Assembly (NCBI RefSeq): GCF_023072615.1
Contig: NZ_JAKNRW010000008.1
Span: forward strand, 1 to 64,000
Direction of reading: 5' to 3'
DNA length: 64,000 nt
Source: Pseudomonas violetae
GTDB taxonomy: Bacteria > Pseudomonadota > Gammaproteobacteria > Pseudomonadales > Pseudomonadaceae
Below are positions 15,923-24,850 of this stretch, piece by piece (the first letter of the stretch is position 1; every line of letters begins with the position of its first letter). Made by a program: the position numbers and the translations under genes. The notes beneath the pieces were generated by a model. That model was not told where the DNA came from. It ran no database searches and saw nothing but the letters and a program-made list of their open reading frames with translations.

Positions 15923-16629
15923 TACGCAGATCTGCGCACGGGTGTACCGCGCCGCTCGAAGAACGCGAATAGGGCCTCGATCAGGAACGTCAGGCACACA
16001 TACACCCCGGCCACCAGCAGCAGCGGTTCATACACCTGCAGGGTTTGTGCGCGCACTACGTTGGCCGCGCCCAGCAGGTCAATGATCGCAATGGTTGAGG
16101 CCAACGCCGTGGACTTGAGCAGCATCACGGTCTCACCGGCCAGGGTCGGCAACAGCAAGCGCATGGCCCGAGGCAGGCGCACCCGCAACAATGACTGGCG
16201 CGGGGTCATGCCGAAGGCCGAAGCGGCTTCCATTTCACCCTTAGGCACCGCCAGCAGCCCACCACGAATCACCTCGCCAACGTAGGCGCCTACCGACAGC
16301 ACCAGGGCAAACACGATGTACCAATAGCCGTCGCGCAGGTAAGGCCAGAAAAAACTGCCACGGATCAGCGGGAATTGTGCAAACAGGCTGCCGAGTCCGT
16401 AGTAGAAAATGTAAATCTGGATCAGCAGCGGCGTGCCCCGCAGCACGCTGGTGTAAAACAGGCTGGCCTTGGCAATGAATTTGTTTTTCGAAATACGTGC
16501 CAGTGCCACCAGTACCGCCAGGGCGAAACCGAACACCATCGAGATCAACAAAATAGTGATGGTCGTTTGCAGTCCACGGCCCAGGAGTGCCGCATATTCA
16601 ACTATCCACGCTGGAATCATTTCATTCAC
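15922..16629 (-). CDS. Polar amino acid ABC transporter permease (HisM-type)
   Basis: Inner-membrane permease of the polar-amino-acid (PAAT) importer family, 235 residues. Five or so hydrophobic segments; the start TTITILLISMVFGFALAVLV and the EAA loop GEMEAASAFGMTPRQSLLRVR (the EAA-type motif that docks the ATPase) are clear. It overlaps the other permease by four bases upstream and the EamA gene by one base downstream. It should pair with the second permease, the binding protein and the fused ATPase of this operon. Confidence 0.92.
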   Translation of the reverse strand: MNEMIPAWIVEYAALLGRGLQTTITILLISMVFGFALAVLVALARISKNKFIAKASLFYTSVLRGTPLLIQIYIFYYGLGSLFAQFPLIRGSFFWPYLRDGYWYIVFALVLSVGAYVGEVIRGGLLAVPKGEMEAASAFGMTPRQSLLRVRLPRAMRLLLPTLAGETVMLLKSTALASTIAIIDLLGAANVVRAQTLQVYEPLLLVAGVYVCLTFLIEALFAFFERRGTPVRRSA

Positions 16630-17339
16630 TCAGCCAAAGGCATCCAGCGACGAATACGTCGCTCCAGCCGTCCCGACAGGTAGTTGGACACCAACGTCAC
16701 GGCGTAATACATCGCCGCGGCCGTGAGGTAGAACAACAGATAGTGACGCGTCGATCCCGCCCCTTGCCTGGCGGTGTACAACAGCTCATTGGTGCCGACC
16801 ACGCTGATCAAGGCGCTGTCCTTGATCAGGTTGATCCACAGGTTGGCCATCCCCGCCATGGCGTAGGGTGCCATGATCGGCAGCGTGACCCGCCGGAACA
16901 GGCCGAACCCGCTGAGGCCGAACGCCCTGGCTGCTTCGATCTGGCCGTAGGGAATCGCCTGGATCGCCGCGCGGAAAATCTCCGAGGCGTAGGCGCCCTG
17001 CACCAATCCCAGTACCAGGATTGCCGCCAGCGGGCCGCTGACGTTGACCGCGTCGTAACCCATTCGGGCCATCAGCGAATTGAGCAGCATGGAGCCGACG
17101 TAGTACAGCAGCAGAATCAGCAACAACTCTGGAATGGCACGAAACAGCGTGGTGTAGCCGCGCATCAGTACAGCGATGGGTTTTGGCGCACCCAACTTCA
17201 GACAGGCCACCACCAGGCCGATAAACAAACCAACCACGAACGCCCCTGCAGATATCTGCAGGGTCATCAACAGGCCCTTGAGCAACGCGCTGCCCCAGCC
17301 TGTTTCGCTGAAATTAATCAAATCGAACATTGCTGGCAT
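16626..17339 (-). CDS. Polar amino acid ABC transporter permease (HisQ-type)
   Basis: 237-residue permease of the same PAAT family. Visible are LLMTLQISAGAFVVGLFIGL at the first segment, TTLFRAIPELLLILLLYYV, and the EAA loop GQIEAARAFGLSGFGLFRRV. It forms a likely heterodimer with the HisM-type partner, whose start lies inside its stop codon (ATGA). It lies 83 bp downstream of the binding-protein gene, a gap holding a REP element. Confidence 0.92.
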   Translation of the reverse strand: MPAMFDLINFSETGWGSALLKGLLMTLQISAGAFVVGLFIGLVVACLKLGAPKPIAVLMRGYTTLFRAIPELLLILLLYYVGSMLLNSLMARMGYDAVNVSGPLAAILVLGLVQGAYASEIFRAAIQAIPYGQIEAARAFGLSGFGLFRRVTLPIMAPYAMAGMANLWINLIKDSALISVVGTNELLYTARQGAGSTRHYLLFYLTAAAMYYAVTLVSNYLSGRLERRIRRWMPLAE

Positions 17340-17375
17340 CTCAGTCTCCAGTCAGCGGTCTAGAAATCACCACTT

Positions 17376-17410
17376 CCCCCTGTGATCGCGAGCAGGCTCG
17401 CCCCACAGGG
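17376..17410. repeat. REP element
   Basis: Hairpin-forming sequence with GCGAGCAGGCTCGC inside, flanked by CCCTGTG / CACAGGG, the common Pseudomonas REP class. It lies between the binding-protein gene and the permease genes. In that position it may protect the binding-protein message and set its higher level over the permeases. Confidence 0.75.
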
Positions 17411-17422
17411 TTTGTGTTCAAT

Positions 17423-18205
17423 TTAAAATGCAGGTTTGACGCTGGTGCCGAAGTAGTTCTGAGACAGCTCGTCGTAGTCTTTGCTTGCCAACAGGCTGGT
17501 GATTGCCTTATCCAGTTTGGCCTTGAGCTCGGTGTCGTCCTTGCGCAGGCCGGCGCCGACGCCTTTACCGAAAATCGGGTCGTAGGGCACCGTGGCGAGG
17601 TACGCCAGGTTGCCGGCATCCGCCGTCTTGACGAAAGCGGCCATGGCCGTGCCGTCGGCCATCATCAGGTCGATACGCCCGGAAATCAGGTCGGCGTTGG
17701 CCGAGTCCTGGGTGTCGTAGTACTTCACCTCGGCGATTTTTTCGTATTTGGCCTTCAGGTAGCTGGCACTGACTGTCGAGTTCTGCACGCCGATGATCTT
17801 GCCCTTGAGGTCATCCGGGAACTTGCTGATAGTGGTGTTTTTGGGGCCGACCACCGCGATCGCCGAATCGTAGTAAGCCTTGCTGAAGGCGATCTGTTTT
17901 TCGCGCTCTGCGGTCACCGACATCGAAGAAAAGATCACGTCGATCTTCTTCGCCAACAAGGATGGAATGATGCCGTCCCACGCCACCTCCTTGATCTCGC
18001 ACTCGGCCTTCATTTCGTTGCATAGCTTGCGGATCAGGTCGACCTCGAAACCTTTCCACTCACCGTTGGCCTGCTTCTCGGTGTACGGCGGATAAGGTTC
18101 TGCCGCCACCGCGAACCTAATCGGTGCAGCCTGGGCTGCGCTCATTCCGGCCAGCAGCACGCATGCCACGCCCGTCATCCAGTTTGCCAAACGTCGATTT
18201 CCCAT
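17423..18205 (-). CDS. Amino-acid ABC transporter substrate-binding protein
   Basis: Periplasmic family-3 solute-binding protein, 260 residues. A signal peptide runs to about residue 26 (VACVLLAGMSAAQA-APIRF). Family motifs include PPYTEKQANGEWKGFEVDL, the DVIFSSMSVTAEREKQIAFS segment and a ligand-binding GRIDLMMADG. It is closest in look to lysine/arginine/ornithine or octopine/nopaline-type binders, but specificity cannot be read. It lies 24 bases after the fused aminotransferase-ATPase gene. Confidence 0.92.
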   Translation of the reverse strand: MGNRRLANWMTGVACVLLAGMSAAQAAPIRFAVAAEPYPPYTEKQANGEWKGFEVDLIRKLCNEMKAECEIKEVAWDGIIPSLLAKKIDVIFSSMSVTAEREKQIAFSKAYYDSAIAVVGPKNTTISKFPDDLKGKIIGVQNSTVSASYLKAKYEKIAEVKYYDTQDSANADLISGRIDLMMADGTAMAAFVKTADAGNLAYLATVPYDPIFGKGVGAGLRKDDTELKAKLDKAITSLLASKDYDELSQNYFGTSVKPAF

Positions 18206-18229
18206 GATTGTTCCCCGTCTTTTTATTGA

Positions 18230-20233
18230 TTAGCGAGTCTGATGAGCGTTGACGAATTGTCGGCAACGCTCGCTGCGTGGGTTTACGAACACATCGTCCG
18301 GCGAACCGGTTTCCTCGATCAGCCCCTGGTGCAGGAAGGCGACCTTGGAGGAGACATCGCGTGCAAAGGCCATTTCATGGGTCACCAGGATCATGGTCCG
18401 TCCTTCCTCGGCGAGAGAGCGGATCACCCGTAACACTTCACCGACCAGTTCCGGGTCGAGCGCTGATGTGGGTTCATCGAACAGCATGACCTTGGGCCGC
18501 ATGGCCAGGGCGCGTGCGATGGCCACCCGTTGCTGCTGCCCACCGGAGAGAAACGCCGGGTACTCGTTGCGCTTGGCCGCCAATCCCACTCGTTCGAGCA
18601 AGGCTTCGGCCCGCTCGGTCGCCTCCGCGCGACTTTCTCGCAGCACCTGGGTCGGAGCTTCGATTAGGTTTTCCAGCACGGTGCGATGGGGCCAGAGGTT
18701 GAAGTTCTGGAACACCATGCCCAGGCTCGAACGGATGCGCACCAGCTGTTTGGCATCGGACACCAATGGCGCACCCGGCCGATCCTGGTTCATATGGATG
18801 CTTTCGCCATCCACGAGGATGCGGCCGTGGTCGGGTATTTCGAGCATGTTGATGCAGCGCAGCAAGGTACTTTTACCCGAGCCGCTTGCGCCAATCAGGG
18901 AGATCACCTCACCTTCACACGCGGTCAGCGAAACGCCCTTGAGCACCTCGATATTGCCGAAGCGTTTGTGCAGGCGATCGACCTCGATCATGGTCTTGCG
19001 GGGCGCAGCCTCAATGCTCGCCTCGATGCTCACGCGGGTGATCAACGGGCGCGGTGCTTCACCGTTCAACACCAGGACAAATTTGCGAATACGCTGACAG
19101 GCCTGGGCCAGTCGCTCTTCACCCAGGGTGAACGAGAGCCGCACAAAACCCTGGGCCGGCTCACCGAATGCAGCCGCATCCAGTACCGAGACATGCGCCT
19201 CGCGCAGCAGCCGCCAGGCAAATTCCAGCGACGTCAGGCCAGTACTGCGCACGTCCAGCAGCACAAACATCCCTGCGTCTGGATTGAGGACCGATATCCC
19301 CGGACAATCCGCCAGGCTGTTCACCACCAAGTCACGACGACGGCGATAGATGTCACGCATGCCGTGGCTAACGTCTGCATGGGACTGCACGGCCTTCAGC
19401 GCCGCCTCCATGACAAAACCCGGCAAGCCATAGAGCATGCTCAGCACCAGGTTTTCGACGTGGCCCACCAGGCTTTTATTAGCGACGATCCAGCCAATGC
19501 GCCAGCCGGTCATGGCGTGGGATTTCGACAGGCTGCCGATCACCACGCAACGCTCGGCCATGCCCGGCATCGCCGCAAGGCTCAAGTGCTCGCGCTCGAA
19601 GGTCAGGCTTTCATAGACCTCATCAACGACCACCCACAAGTCATGGACAACCGCCAACTCGGCGATGGCCTGTAATTCTTCGCGATTGAGCACGACGCCG
19701 GTAGGGTTATTCGGGTTGGACAGGAATATGGCTCTGGTGCGCGAGGTGATGGCCTTGGCCAGCACGGCGGCGTCCAGCCTGAAACCACCATCGGCAGCGC
19801 ACGGAACGCGCACCAGAGTCGCGCCGGACGCGTTGAGGGTGGCCTCGTAGGTGACATACATCGGGTCCAGGGCAATCACTTCATCGCCAGCTGTCAGCAG
19901 GCACAGCGAGGCGGCGAACAGCGCGTTCTGCGCCCCCGCCGTGAGGATCACGTTGGACGCTTGCACCTCACGGTGGATCTGGTGGCTGTAGCGGGCGGCA
20001 ATCGCTTCGCGCAATTTCAGGCGACCGGCGATTTCGGTGTAGTGGGTGTCGCCCTCGCGCAGGGCATCAATCGCGGCATCCGTGATGAAATCAGGGGTGG
20101 GGAAGTCCGGATCGCCGACGCTGAGGATAATCACATCCTCGCCCCGGCGTTGGGCTTCATACGCTGCGTAGTGAATATCCCAAGCGGCAACGCCGTCGCC
20201 AGTTATCCGCTGAACAAAGGGTGAAAACCGCAT
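18230..20233 (-). CDS. Fusion of PLP aminotransferase (class I/II) and amino-acid ABC transporter ATPase
   Basis: One 667-residue frame joins two complete enzymes. Residues 1 to about 388 are a fold-type I aminotransferase with SNPNNPTG at 172-179, and [14 protein letters not shown] with the PLP lysine K237. Residues 415-667 are a GlnQ/HisP-type ATPase: Walker A GASGSGKS 448-455, Q-loop Q509, signature LSGGQQQ 562-568, Walker B VMLFDEP 582-588, H-loop H619. The linker (about 389-414) is Ala/Glu/Ile-rich and contains the repeat SIEASIEA. The internal ATG at 18991 has no clear ribosome-binding site, so the parts are most likely made as one chain. First gene of the operon with SBP, two permeases and EamA; a TetR operator lies 77 bases upstream. 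Substrate unknown. Confidence 0.87.
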   Translation of the reverse strand: MRFSPFVQRITGDGVAAWDIHYAAYEAQRRGEDVIILSVGDPDFPTPDFITDAAIDALREGDTHYTEIAGRLKLREAIAARYSHQIHREVQASNVILTAGAQNALFAASLCLLTAGDEVIALDPMYVTYEATLNASGATLVRVPCAADGGFRLDAAVLAKAITSRTRAIFLSNPNNPTGVVLNREELQAIAELAVVHDLWVVVDEVYESLTFEREHLSLAAMPGMAERCVVIGSLSKSHAMTGWRIGWIVANKSLVGHVENLVLSMLYGLPGFVMEAALKAVQSHADVSHGMRDIYRRRRDLVVNSLADCPGISVLNPDAGMFVLLDVRSTGLTSLEFAWRLLREAHVSVLDAAAFGEPAQGFVRLSFTLGEERLAQACQRIRKFVLVLNGEAPRPLITRVSIEASIEAAPRKTMIEVDRLHKRFGNIEVLKGVSLTACEGEVISLIGASGSGKSTLLRCINMLEIPDHGRILVDGESIHMNQDRPGAPLVSDAKQLVRIRSSLGMVFQNFNLWPHRTVLENLIEAPTQVLRESRAEATERAEALLERVGLAAKRNEYPAFLSGGQQQRVAIARALAMRPKVMLFDEPTSALDPELVGEVLRVIRSLAEEGRTMILVTHEMAFARDVSSKVAFLHQGLIEETGSPDDVFVNPRSERCRQFVNAHQTR

Positions 20234-20309
20234 GCAAGTGCCTCGTTCGATAGGTAGAAACGCAGGCCCGCGCTACCAGCCGGGGAAGTGGGTCTAAACA
20301 TAATCGAAG

Positions 20310-20326
20310 CTGAACAGTCGTTCAAC
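20310..20326. promoter_or_regulatory. TetR operator, copy 2
   Basis: CTGAACAGTCGTTCAAC contains the palindrome TGAAC-N4-GTTCA and matches the operator at 14365-14379 in 14 of 15 bases. It lies upstream of the fused aminotransferase-ATPase gene, where a repressor would block the operon promoter. Confidence 0.72.
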
Positions 20327-20329
20327 AGA

Positions 20330-20764
20330 TAATTCCTGCAGATTCGTGTTCAGTGTAAAGAGGTCGTTTTTGCGACAGTGGTGGCGTTTGAAGATACGTC
20401 TGAAGCAGGAATTTGCTGTGACGGTGATGGCCTTATCCTAATGGCCCGGCAAAGGCCCCGGGAGTAACAAGGGGGTCGCGAAACCCGGGTTATAACGCCT
20501 CGGCCTCATCAAGCTGGCCGATCGACAGTCAACGGCGGGGCTGCAGACACCGCGTATGGGCCAGGACTTCTTTCGGCGCAAACGCCCGAGCAGCCCGTGG
20601 CACAAGCTCCCGGCCTCTCACCAGGTCGCCCAACTGCGCCATGTGCATATCCCTTCGCCGACATTCCCACAAGATACAAATACCTCCTTACAAATCCCCT
20701 CCTGGCGAAACGCCGTATATGCAACTACTGGTGATAGTTTACGGCGCTCGATCAGGCCCCTGAG
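20330..20764. other. Intergenic region with no convincing gene
   Basis: Between two divergently transcribed operons. A 39-codon minus-strand frame (20529-20648, start MHMAQLGDLVRGRELV, with a GAAGGGA box) is the only small candidate; I do not recognise it and give it little weight. The left side must hold the promoter of the fused-enzyme operon and the right side the promoter of the sialidase-like gene. Confidence 0.4.
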
Positions 20765-22069
20765 ATGCCGAGCCGTATGATGCGCATCAATCTTCCCCGT
20801 CTTGCCGTTTACTGTTTGTTGGTGTGCCTGTTTGCGGGCGCATGGTTTACCCACCCCGCCGCTGTCCACTCCTCCTTTGCGCTGATGAGCCCTGTGATGG
20901 CCGTGGCCGACAAAGTGGCCAAACCGGTCTACACCAGTCGCTTCGCCTCTTCAGGCTTGGTGGACTTTGTGCACTCCTCGGCGGTCACCGCACTGCCAGA
21001 CGGCAGCCTGATGTCGGTGTGGTTCGCCGGCACCCGCGAAGGTGCTGCCGATGTGCAGGTGCGTTCGGCCCGGTTCAATGCACAAACCGGCGAATGGGGT
21101 GCCGAGCAGATCCTGGCCACCCGCGACTCGACACAGCAAGGCACTCGAAAATACATTCGCAAGCTGGGCAACCCGGTCGTCGCACTGGCGCCGGACAATC
21201 GCATGTGGCTGTTCTACGTCTCGGTGTCGATGGGCGGCTGGGCCGGCAGTGCGGTCAACGTGATGGTCTCCGACGACTTCGGCGAGAACTGGTCCGCGCC
21301 GCGGCAGCTGATTACCTCGCCCTTCCTGAACATCAGCACCCTGGTGCGCTCAGCGCCGGTCTTTCATGCCGACGGGTCCATCGGACTGCCGGTGTATCAC
21401 GAGTTTCTCGGCAAGTTTGCCGAGTACCTGTACCTGAGCCCGGATGGCAACGTCATCGATAAATTCCGCATCAGCCGCGGCACCAATTCATTGCAGCCAA
21501 CGGTGGTGCCGCTGGATGGCCAGCGTGGGGTTGCCCTGCTGCGGTATGCCGGCGAGACCCACCATCGTGTGCTGGCGACTCGTACCGAGGACGCAGGGCA
21601 AACCTGGAGCGAACCCTATCCGCTAGCCCCCTTCAATCCAAACTCTTCGCTGGCGGCAGTGGCCACGCCGGAACACGGCTTGCTGGTGGCACTCAATGAC
21701 CTGCGTGAAGGGCGGTTCAAGCTGAGCCTGTACGGCACTGATGCGGAAATGGACCACTGGCGCTCCCTGCGCGACCTGGATAAATCACCTGACCCTGAAG
21801 GCATGCCGTTTTCCCCGCAAGCCTACAAGGAAATCATCGGCAACAAATTTCGCGACTCCAGCGGCGCCCTGCGCCAGCCCCTGGAAGCGCAGTTCCTGAG
21901 CAACCTGGACACCCGGGTCTGCACCAGCCGCGGCTGTGAGTTCGAGTACGAGTACCCCTACTTCATCCGCAGTCCCGACGGCATGTATCACCTGGTTTAT
22001 TCCTGGAACAACACCTTCATCAAGCACGTTACCTTCAACGATGCCTGGCTGTCCGAGCGCCTGAAATGA
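20765..22069 (+). CDS. Sialidase-like (BNR/Asp-box) beta-propeller protein
   Basis: Exported or membrane-anchored six-bladed propeller of the sialidase superfamily, 434 residues. A hydrophobic N-terminal segment (LAVYCLLVCLFAGAWFTH) acts as signal or anchor. Two Asp-boxes are visible: SDDFGENW near residue 170 and TEDAGQTW near 275. HSSAVTALPDGSLMSVWFAG opens the propeller. True sialidases need an Arg triad and Tyr/Glu pair, which I cannot confirm, so 'sialidase-like' is as far as it goes. Its last four bases overlap the next gene. It is co-encoded with two LtaS-like enzymes, suggesting a role on a surface glycan. Confidence 0.72.
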   Translation: MPSRMMRINLPRLAVYCLLVCLFAGAWFTHPAAVHSSFALMSPVMAVADKVAKPVYTSRFASSGLVDFVHSSAVTALPDGSLMSVWFAGTREGAADVQVRSARFNAQTGEWGAEQILATRDSTQQGTRKYIRKLGNPVVALAPDNRMWLFYVSVSMGGWAGSAVNVMVSDDFGENWSAPRQLITSPFLNISTLVRSAPVFHADGSIGLPVYHEFLGKFAEYLYLSPDGNVIDKFRISRGTNSLQPTVVPLDGQRGVALLRYAGETHHRVLATRTEDAGQTWSEPYPLAPFNPNSSLAAVATPEHGLLVALNDLREGRFKLSLYGTDAEMDHWRSLRDLDKSPDPEGMPFSPQAYKEIIGNKFRDSSGALRQPLEAQFLSNLDTRVCTSRGCEFEYEYPYFIRSPDGMYHLVYSWNNTFIKHVTFNDAWLSERLK

Positions 22070-22677
22070 TCAACCTGTGGCAAGCCCATCTCAGTTTCGC
22101 AATGATCATCTTCCTGCTGCTGCCCGGTTTCGGCCTGGCCCGGCTCTGGCGTGGGGCGCTGCTGCTGGCCTTGCTCGCCGCGAGTTTTATCCCGCTGGAC
22201 GGTTTGACCCTGGCAGCTTATTTGCGTAGCCACATCGATGACCTGGCGATAACCACGATGATTTTCATGGCGTGGGGCTGCCTGCGCCGCCTGGACATCC
22301 TGGCGCCTGCGCCACGCGGGTATGCCGGTGTACTGATCATCTTCGCCGCCATGGCCGTAGTGTTGTATCCGGCAACCCTGGGCTGGAGCTACGTTGACCC
22401 TTACCGACTGGGCTTCAGCCCGCGCGTGCTGCTGACCCTGATTGCCTTGCTGACGCTCGGCCTGTTCTACCTGCGCAACGGCCTGGCAGTCGCCATGCTG
22501 GCCGGCGCGACCCTGGCCTTCATGGTGGGGCTGAAACCTTCGCACAACTATTGGGATTACCTTGTGGATCCGCTGCTGGGCCTGTTTTGCTGTGGCGCAC
22601 TGCTGGTGCTCGCCACTCGCCAGGCCTATCGCTGGCTGACCGGCAGGCGAGGATCTGCGGGCCACAGATCCACTTGA
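22066..22677 (+). CDS. Integral membrane protein of unknown function
   Basis: 203 residues with about six hydrophobic segments (for example AMIIFLLLPGFGLA, GVLIIFAAMAVVLYPATLGW, LLTLIALLTLGLFYL). The cytoplasmic tail is basic (RWLTGRRGS). It starts on an ATGA overlap with the sialidase-like gene and is followed 31 bases later by the first LtaS-like gene, so it belongs to that operon. No family recognised. It may be an accessory subunit of the neighbouring transferase. Confidence 0.7.
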   Translation: MINLWQAHLSFAMIIFLLLPGFGLARLWRGALLLALLAASFIPLDGLTLAAYLRSHIDDLAITTMIFMAWGCLRRLDILAPAPRGYAGVLIIFAAMAVVLYPATLGWSYVDPYRLGFSPRVLLTLIALLTLGLFYLRNGLAVAMLAGATLAFMVGLKPSHNYWDYLVDPLLGLFCCGALLVLATRQAYRWLTGRRGSAGHRST

Positions 22678-22708
22678 GATTTAACGACTTTTAAACAGGG
22701 GAACCGGG

Positions 22709-24745
22709 ATGGGTTGGTTGCAATCGAGACGCTTGCACTACTGGTTGGGAGCGACCGCGATCATGTTTGCGCTGTTCGCCGTATTGCGGGTGGTGTTCTT
22801 CTTCGGCTTTTCCGGATTTGGCTCAAGTGACCTCAGTGGCCAACCCGCCATTGTGGAAACCCTGGGCATCGGCTTTCGTTTCGACTTGCGCCTGGCCATC
22901 CTCACCGTGCTGCCCCTGGCGCTTCTGGCCTGGATTCCGCGCTGGAACCTGACCACCAGCCGCGTGCTGCGTTATGTCGCCAGGGTCTATCTGGTCGCGG
23001 CCCTGAGCATCCTGCTGCTGATCTACATCATCGATTTTGGTCACTACGCCTACCTCGGCGTGCGGATCAATGCCACCGTGCTGCGCTTCATCGAGGACGC
23101 GCAGATTTCCCGTGACATGGTCTGGCAGACGTACCCGGTGATCTGGATCAGCCTCGGCTGGCTGGCGACCGTCTTGCTGGTGACCCTGGCCCTGGTACGC
23201 CTGGAACGGATCACGCTGGACCGCCCGCGCAAGGTCATTCACCCGCTCTCCGTCAGCTGGGGCAGCGCGTTGATGGTGGTCCTGGTGCTGCTGGGCATCC
23301 TCGGCCGGGTGGAAAACATGAACCTGGAGAACCCGGTCCCGCTGCGTTGGAGCGACGCGTTTTTCTCGAGCAATAACCAGATCGCCGCCTTGGGCCTGAA
23401 CCCGGTGATTTTCCTCTACGACACGGTCAAGGTTGGCCAGTCCCGCTACGACGAACAGCAAGTGCGCGAGCACTACGCCGTCATGTCCCGCTACCTGGGC
23501 GTCGACCAGCCGGACCCGCAAACCCTCAATTTTGTCCGGCACCAGGCGCCACAACCCTACAAGATTCCCGGTTCGCGCCCACCCAATGTGATGTTCGTGA
23601 TGCTCGAATCCCTGGGCACCAGCGCCGTCGGGGCCTACGGCAACCCGATCGATCCGACGCCCAACATTGACCGCCTCGCCAAGCAGAGCTGGTTCTTCGA
23701 ACATTTCTACGTGCCAGTGACCGGTACCGCAAAAACCGTGTGGGCGAGCATCTCCGGGGTGCCCGACGTCACCCGTCAGGAAACCGCGACGCGCAACCCG
23801 CTGATCACCCAGCAGAACACCCTGATCAACGCCTTCACCGGCTACGAGAAGATCTACACCATTGGCGGCAACTCCGGATGGGCCAATATGAACGCGCTGA
23901 TTCACCAGAGCATCGATGGTGTGCGGCTGTACGAGGAGCGCGACTGGAAGGCGCCGGTGGTGGATGTCTGGGGCATTTCCGACCTGGATCTGTTCAAGGA
24001 GACCGACAAGATCCTGCAGGCGTTGCCCAAGGACAAGCCGTTCTTTGCCTATGTGCAAACCGCCGGCAATCATCGCCCTTTCACCATTCCCAAGCTCAAT
24101 GACGGGTTCGAGGTCAAGCATCCGACCCTGGCCGAAGTACGGGCTGCCGGCTCGCGCAGCGTCGAGCAGTACAACGCCGTTCGCCTGCTGGACTTTAACA
24201 TCGGGCGCCTTATGGAAATCGCCAAGGCGGGCGGCTATTACGAAAACACCATTTTCGTTCTGTTTGGCGATCACAACACCCGCATCGCGCAGATCCCATT
24301 CCTTGCCCCGGCCTACGAACAGCTGGGCCTGGAAAGCAACGCCGTGCCGATGATCATCCATGCACCTGCACTGCTGGGCTCGCGCACCGTCGGGGAAGCC
24401 GTGGGCCTGGTGGATTTGCTGCCCACCGTGGCCGGTATGGCCGGCCTGGAATTTCGCAACAGCGGCATGGGCCGGGATATCCAGCAGCCCGCCCCTGAAG
24501 GTGAGCGCGTGGTGCCGCTGGTCCTGCGTGAAGGCACCTTCCCGTTGATTGCCGGCGTCACCCAGCACTACATGGTGCAGATGGAACACGACGGCAGCTC
24601 ACCGACCTTGCACGACCTGGCTTCGATGACTCCACTGGACGACGTGGCCAAGCAGAACCCCGAGGAGTTCAAGCGCCTGGTGCAATTGACCCGGGGCATG
24701 CATGAAACCTCGAGGCTGATGCTTTACCAGAACGTGCGCAAGTAA
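22709..24745 (+). CDS. LtaS/OpgB-like membrane phosphotransferase (alkaline phosphatase superfamily), first copy
   Basis: 678-residue inner-membrane enzyme with about five N-terminal transmembrane segments and a large periplasmic sulfatase-fold domain from about residue 290. Metal- and nucleophile-site motifs are present: VMLESLG (Glu), TGTAKTVWAS (nucleophile Thr), QTAGNHRPF (His) and LFGDHNTR (Asp-His). Family members transfer phosphoglycerol or phosphoethanolamine to glycans or lipids; which one here is unknown. In operon with the sialidase-like and membrane proteins upstream. An 11-bp inverted repeat separates it from the second copy. Confidence 0.83.
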   Translation: MGWLQSRRLHYWLGATAIMFALFAVLRVVFFFGFSGFGSSDLSGQPAIVETLGIGFRFDLRLAILTVLPLALLAWIPRWNLTTSRVLRYVARVYLVAALSILLLIYIIDFGHYAYLGVRINATVLRFIEDAQISRDMVWQTYPVIWISLGWLATVLLVTLALVRLERITLDRPRKVIHPLSVSWGSALMVVLVLLGILGRVENMNLENPVPLRWSDAFFSSNNQIAALGLNPVIFLYDTVKVGQSRYDEQQVREHYAVMSRYLGVDQPDPQTLNFVRHQAPQPYKIPGSRPPNVMFVMLESLGTSAVGAYGNPIDPTPNIDRLAKQSWFFEHFYVPVTGTAKTVWASISGVPDVTRQETATRNPLITQQNTLINAFTGYEKIYTIGGNSGWANMNALIHQSIDGVRLYEERDWKAPVVDVWGISDLDLFKETDKILQALPKDKPFFAYVQTAGNHRPFTIPKLNDGFEVKHPTLAEVRAAGSRSVEQYNAVRLLDFNIGRLMEIAKAGGYYENTIFVLFGDHNTRIAQIPFLAPAYEQLGLESNAVPMIIHAPALLGSRTVGEAVGLVDLLPTVAGMAGLEFRNSGMGRDIQQPAPEGERVVPLVLREGTFPLIAGVTQHYMVQMEHDGSSPTLHDLASMTPLDDVAKQNPEEFKRLVQLTRGMHETSRLMLYQNVRK

Positions 24746-24753
24746 CTGCCTGA

Positions 24754-24810
24754 CAAGTGCCGGCGAGCAAATGTGACCTCATATATCCGGGCCAGTTTTG
24801 CCGGCACTTG
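24754..24810. repeat. Perfect 11-bp inverted repeat between the two LtaS-like genes
   Basis: CAAGTGCCGGC at 24754-24764 pairs with GCCGGCACTTG at 24800-24810 across 35 bases. No T-run follows. It could be an RNA hairpin that tunes expression between the genes or a DNA operator. Confidence 0.65.
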
Positions 24811-24850
24811 ATACCATCCAGCACACTTGTGTGACGATTTAGTGGCTGGA

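Noticed and set aside
14915-15997. Longer 360-residue start for the EamA protein
   Set aside because: The extra 25 residues are antisense to nothing useful and overlap the permease; the TAATG coupling at 15922 gives the better start.
20529-20648. 39-codon minus-strand frame as a gene
   Set aside because: Has a fair ribosome-binding site, but no family match, short length and GC-rich DNA make it too weak to call.
22823-24589. 588-codon open frame antisense to the first LtaS-like gene
   Set aside because: No motif and no ribosome-binding site; the sense strand has complete active-site motifs. High GC makes such shadows common.
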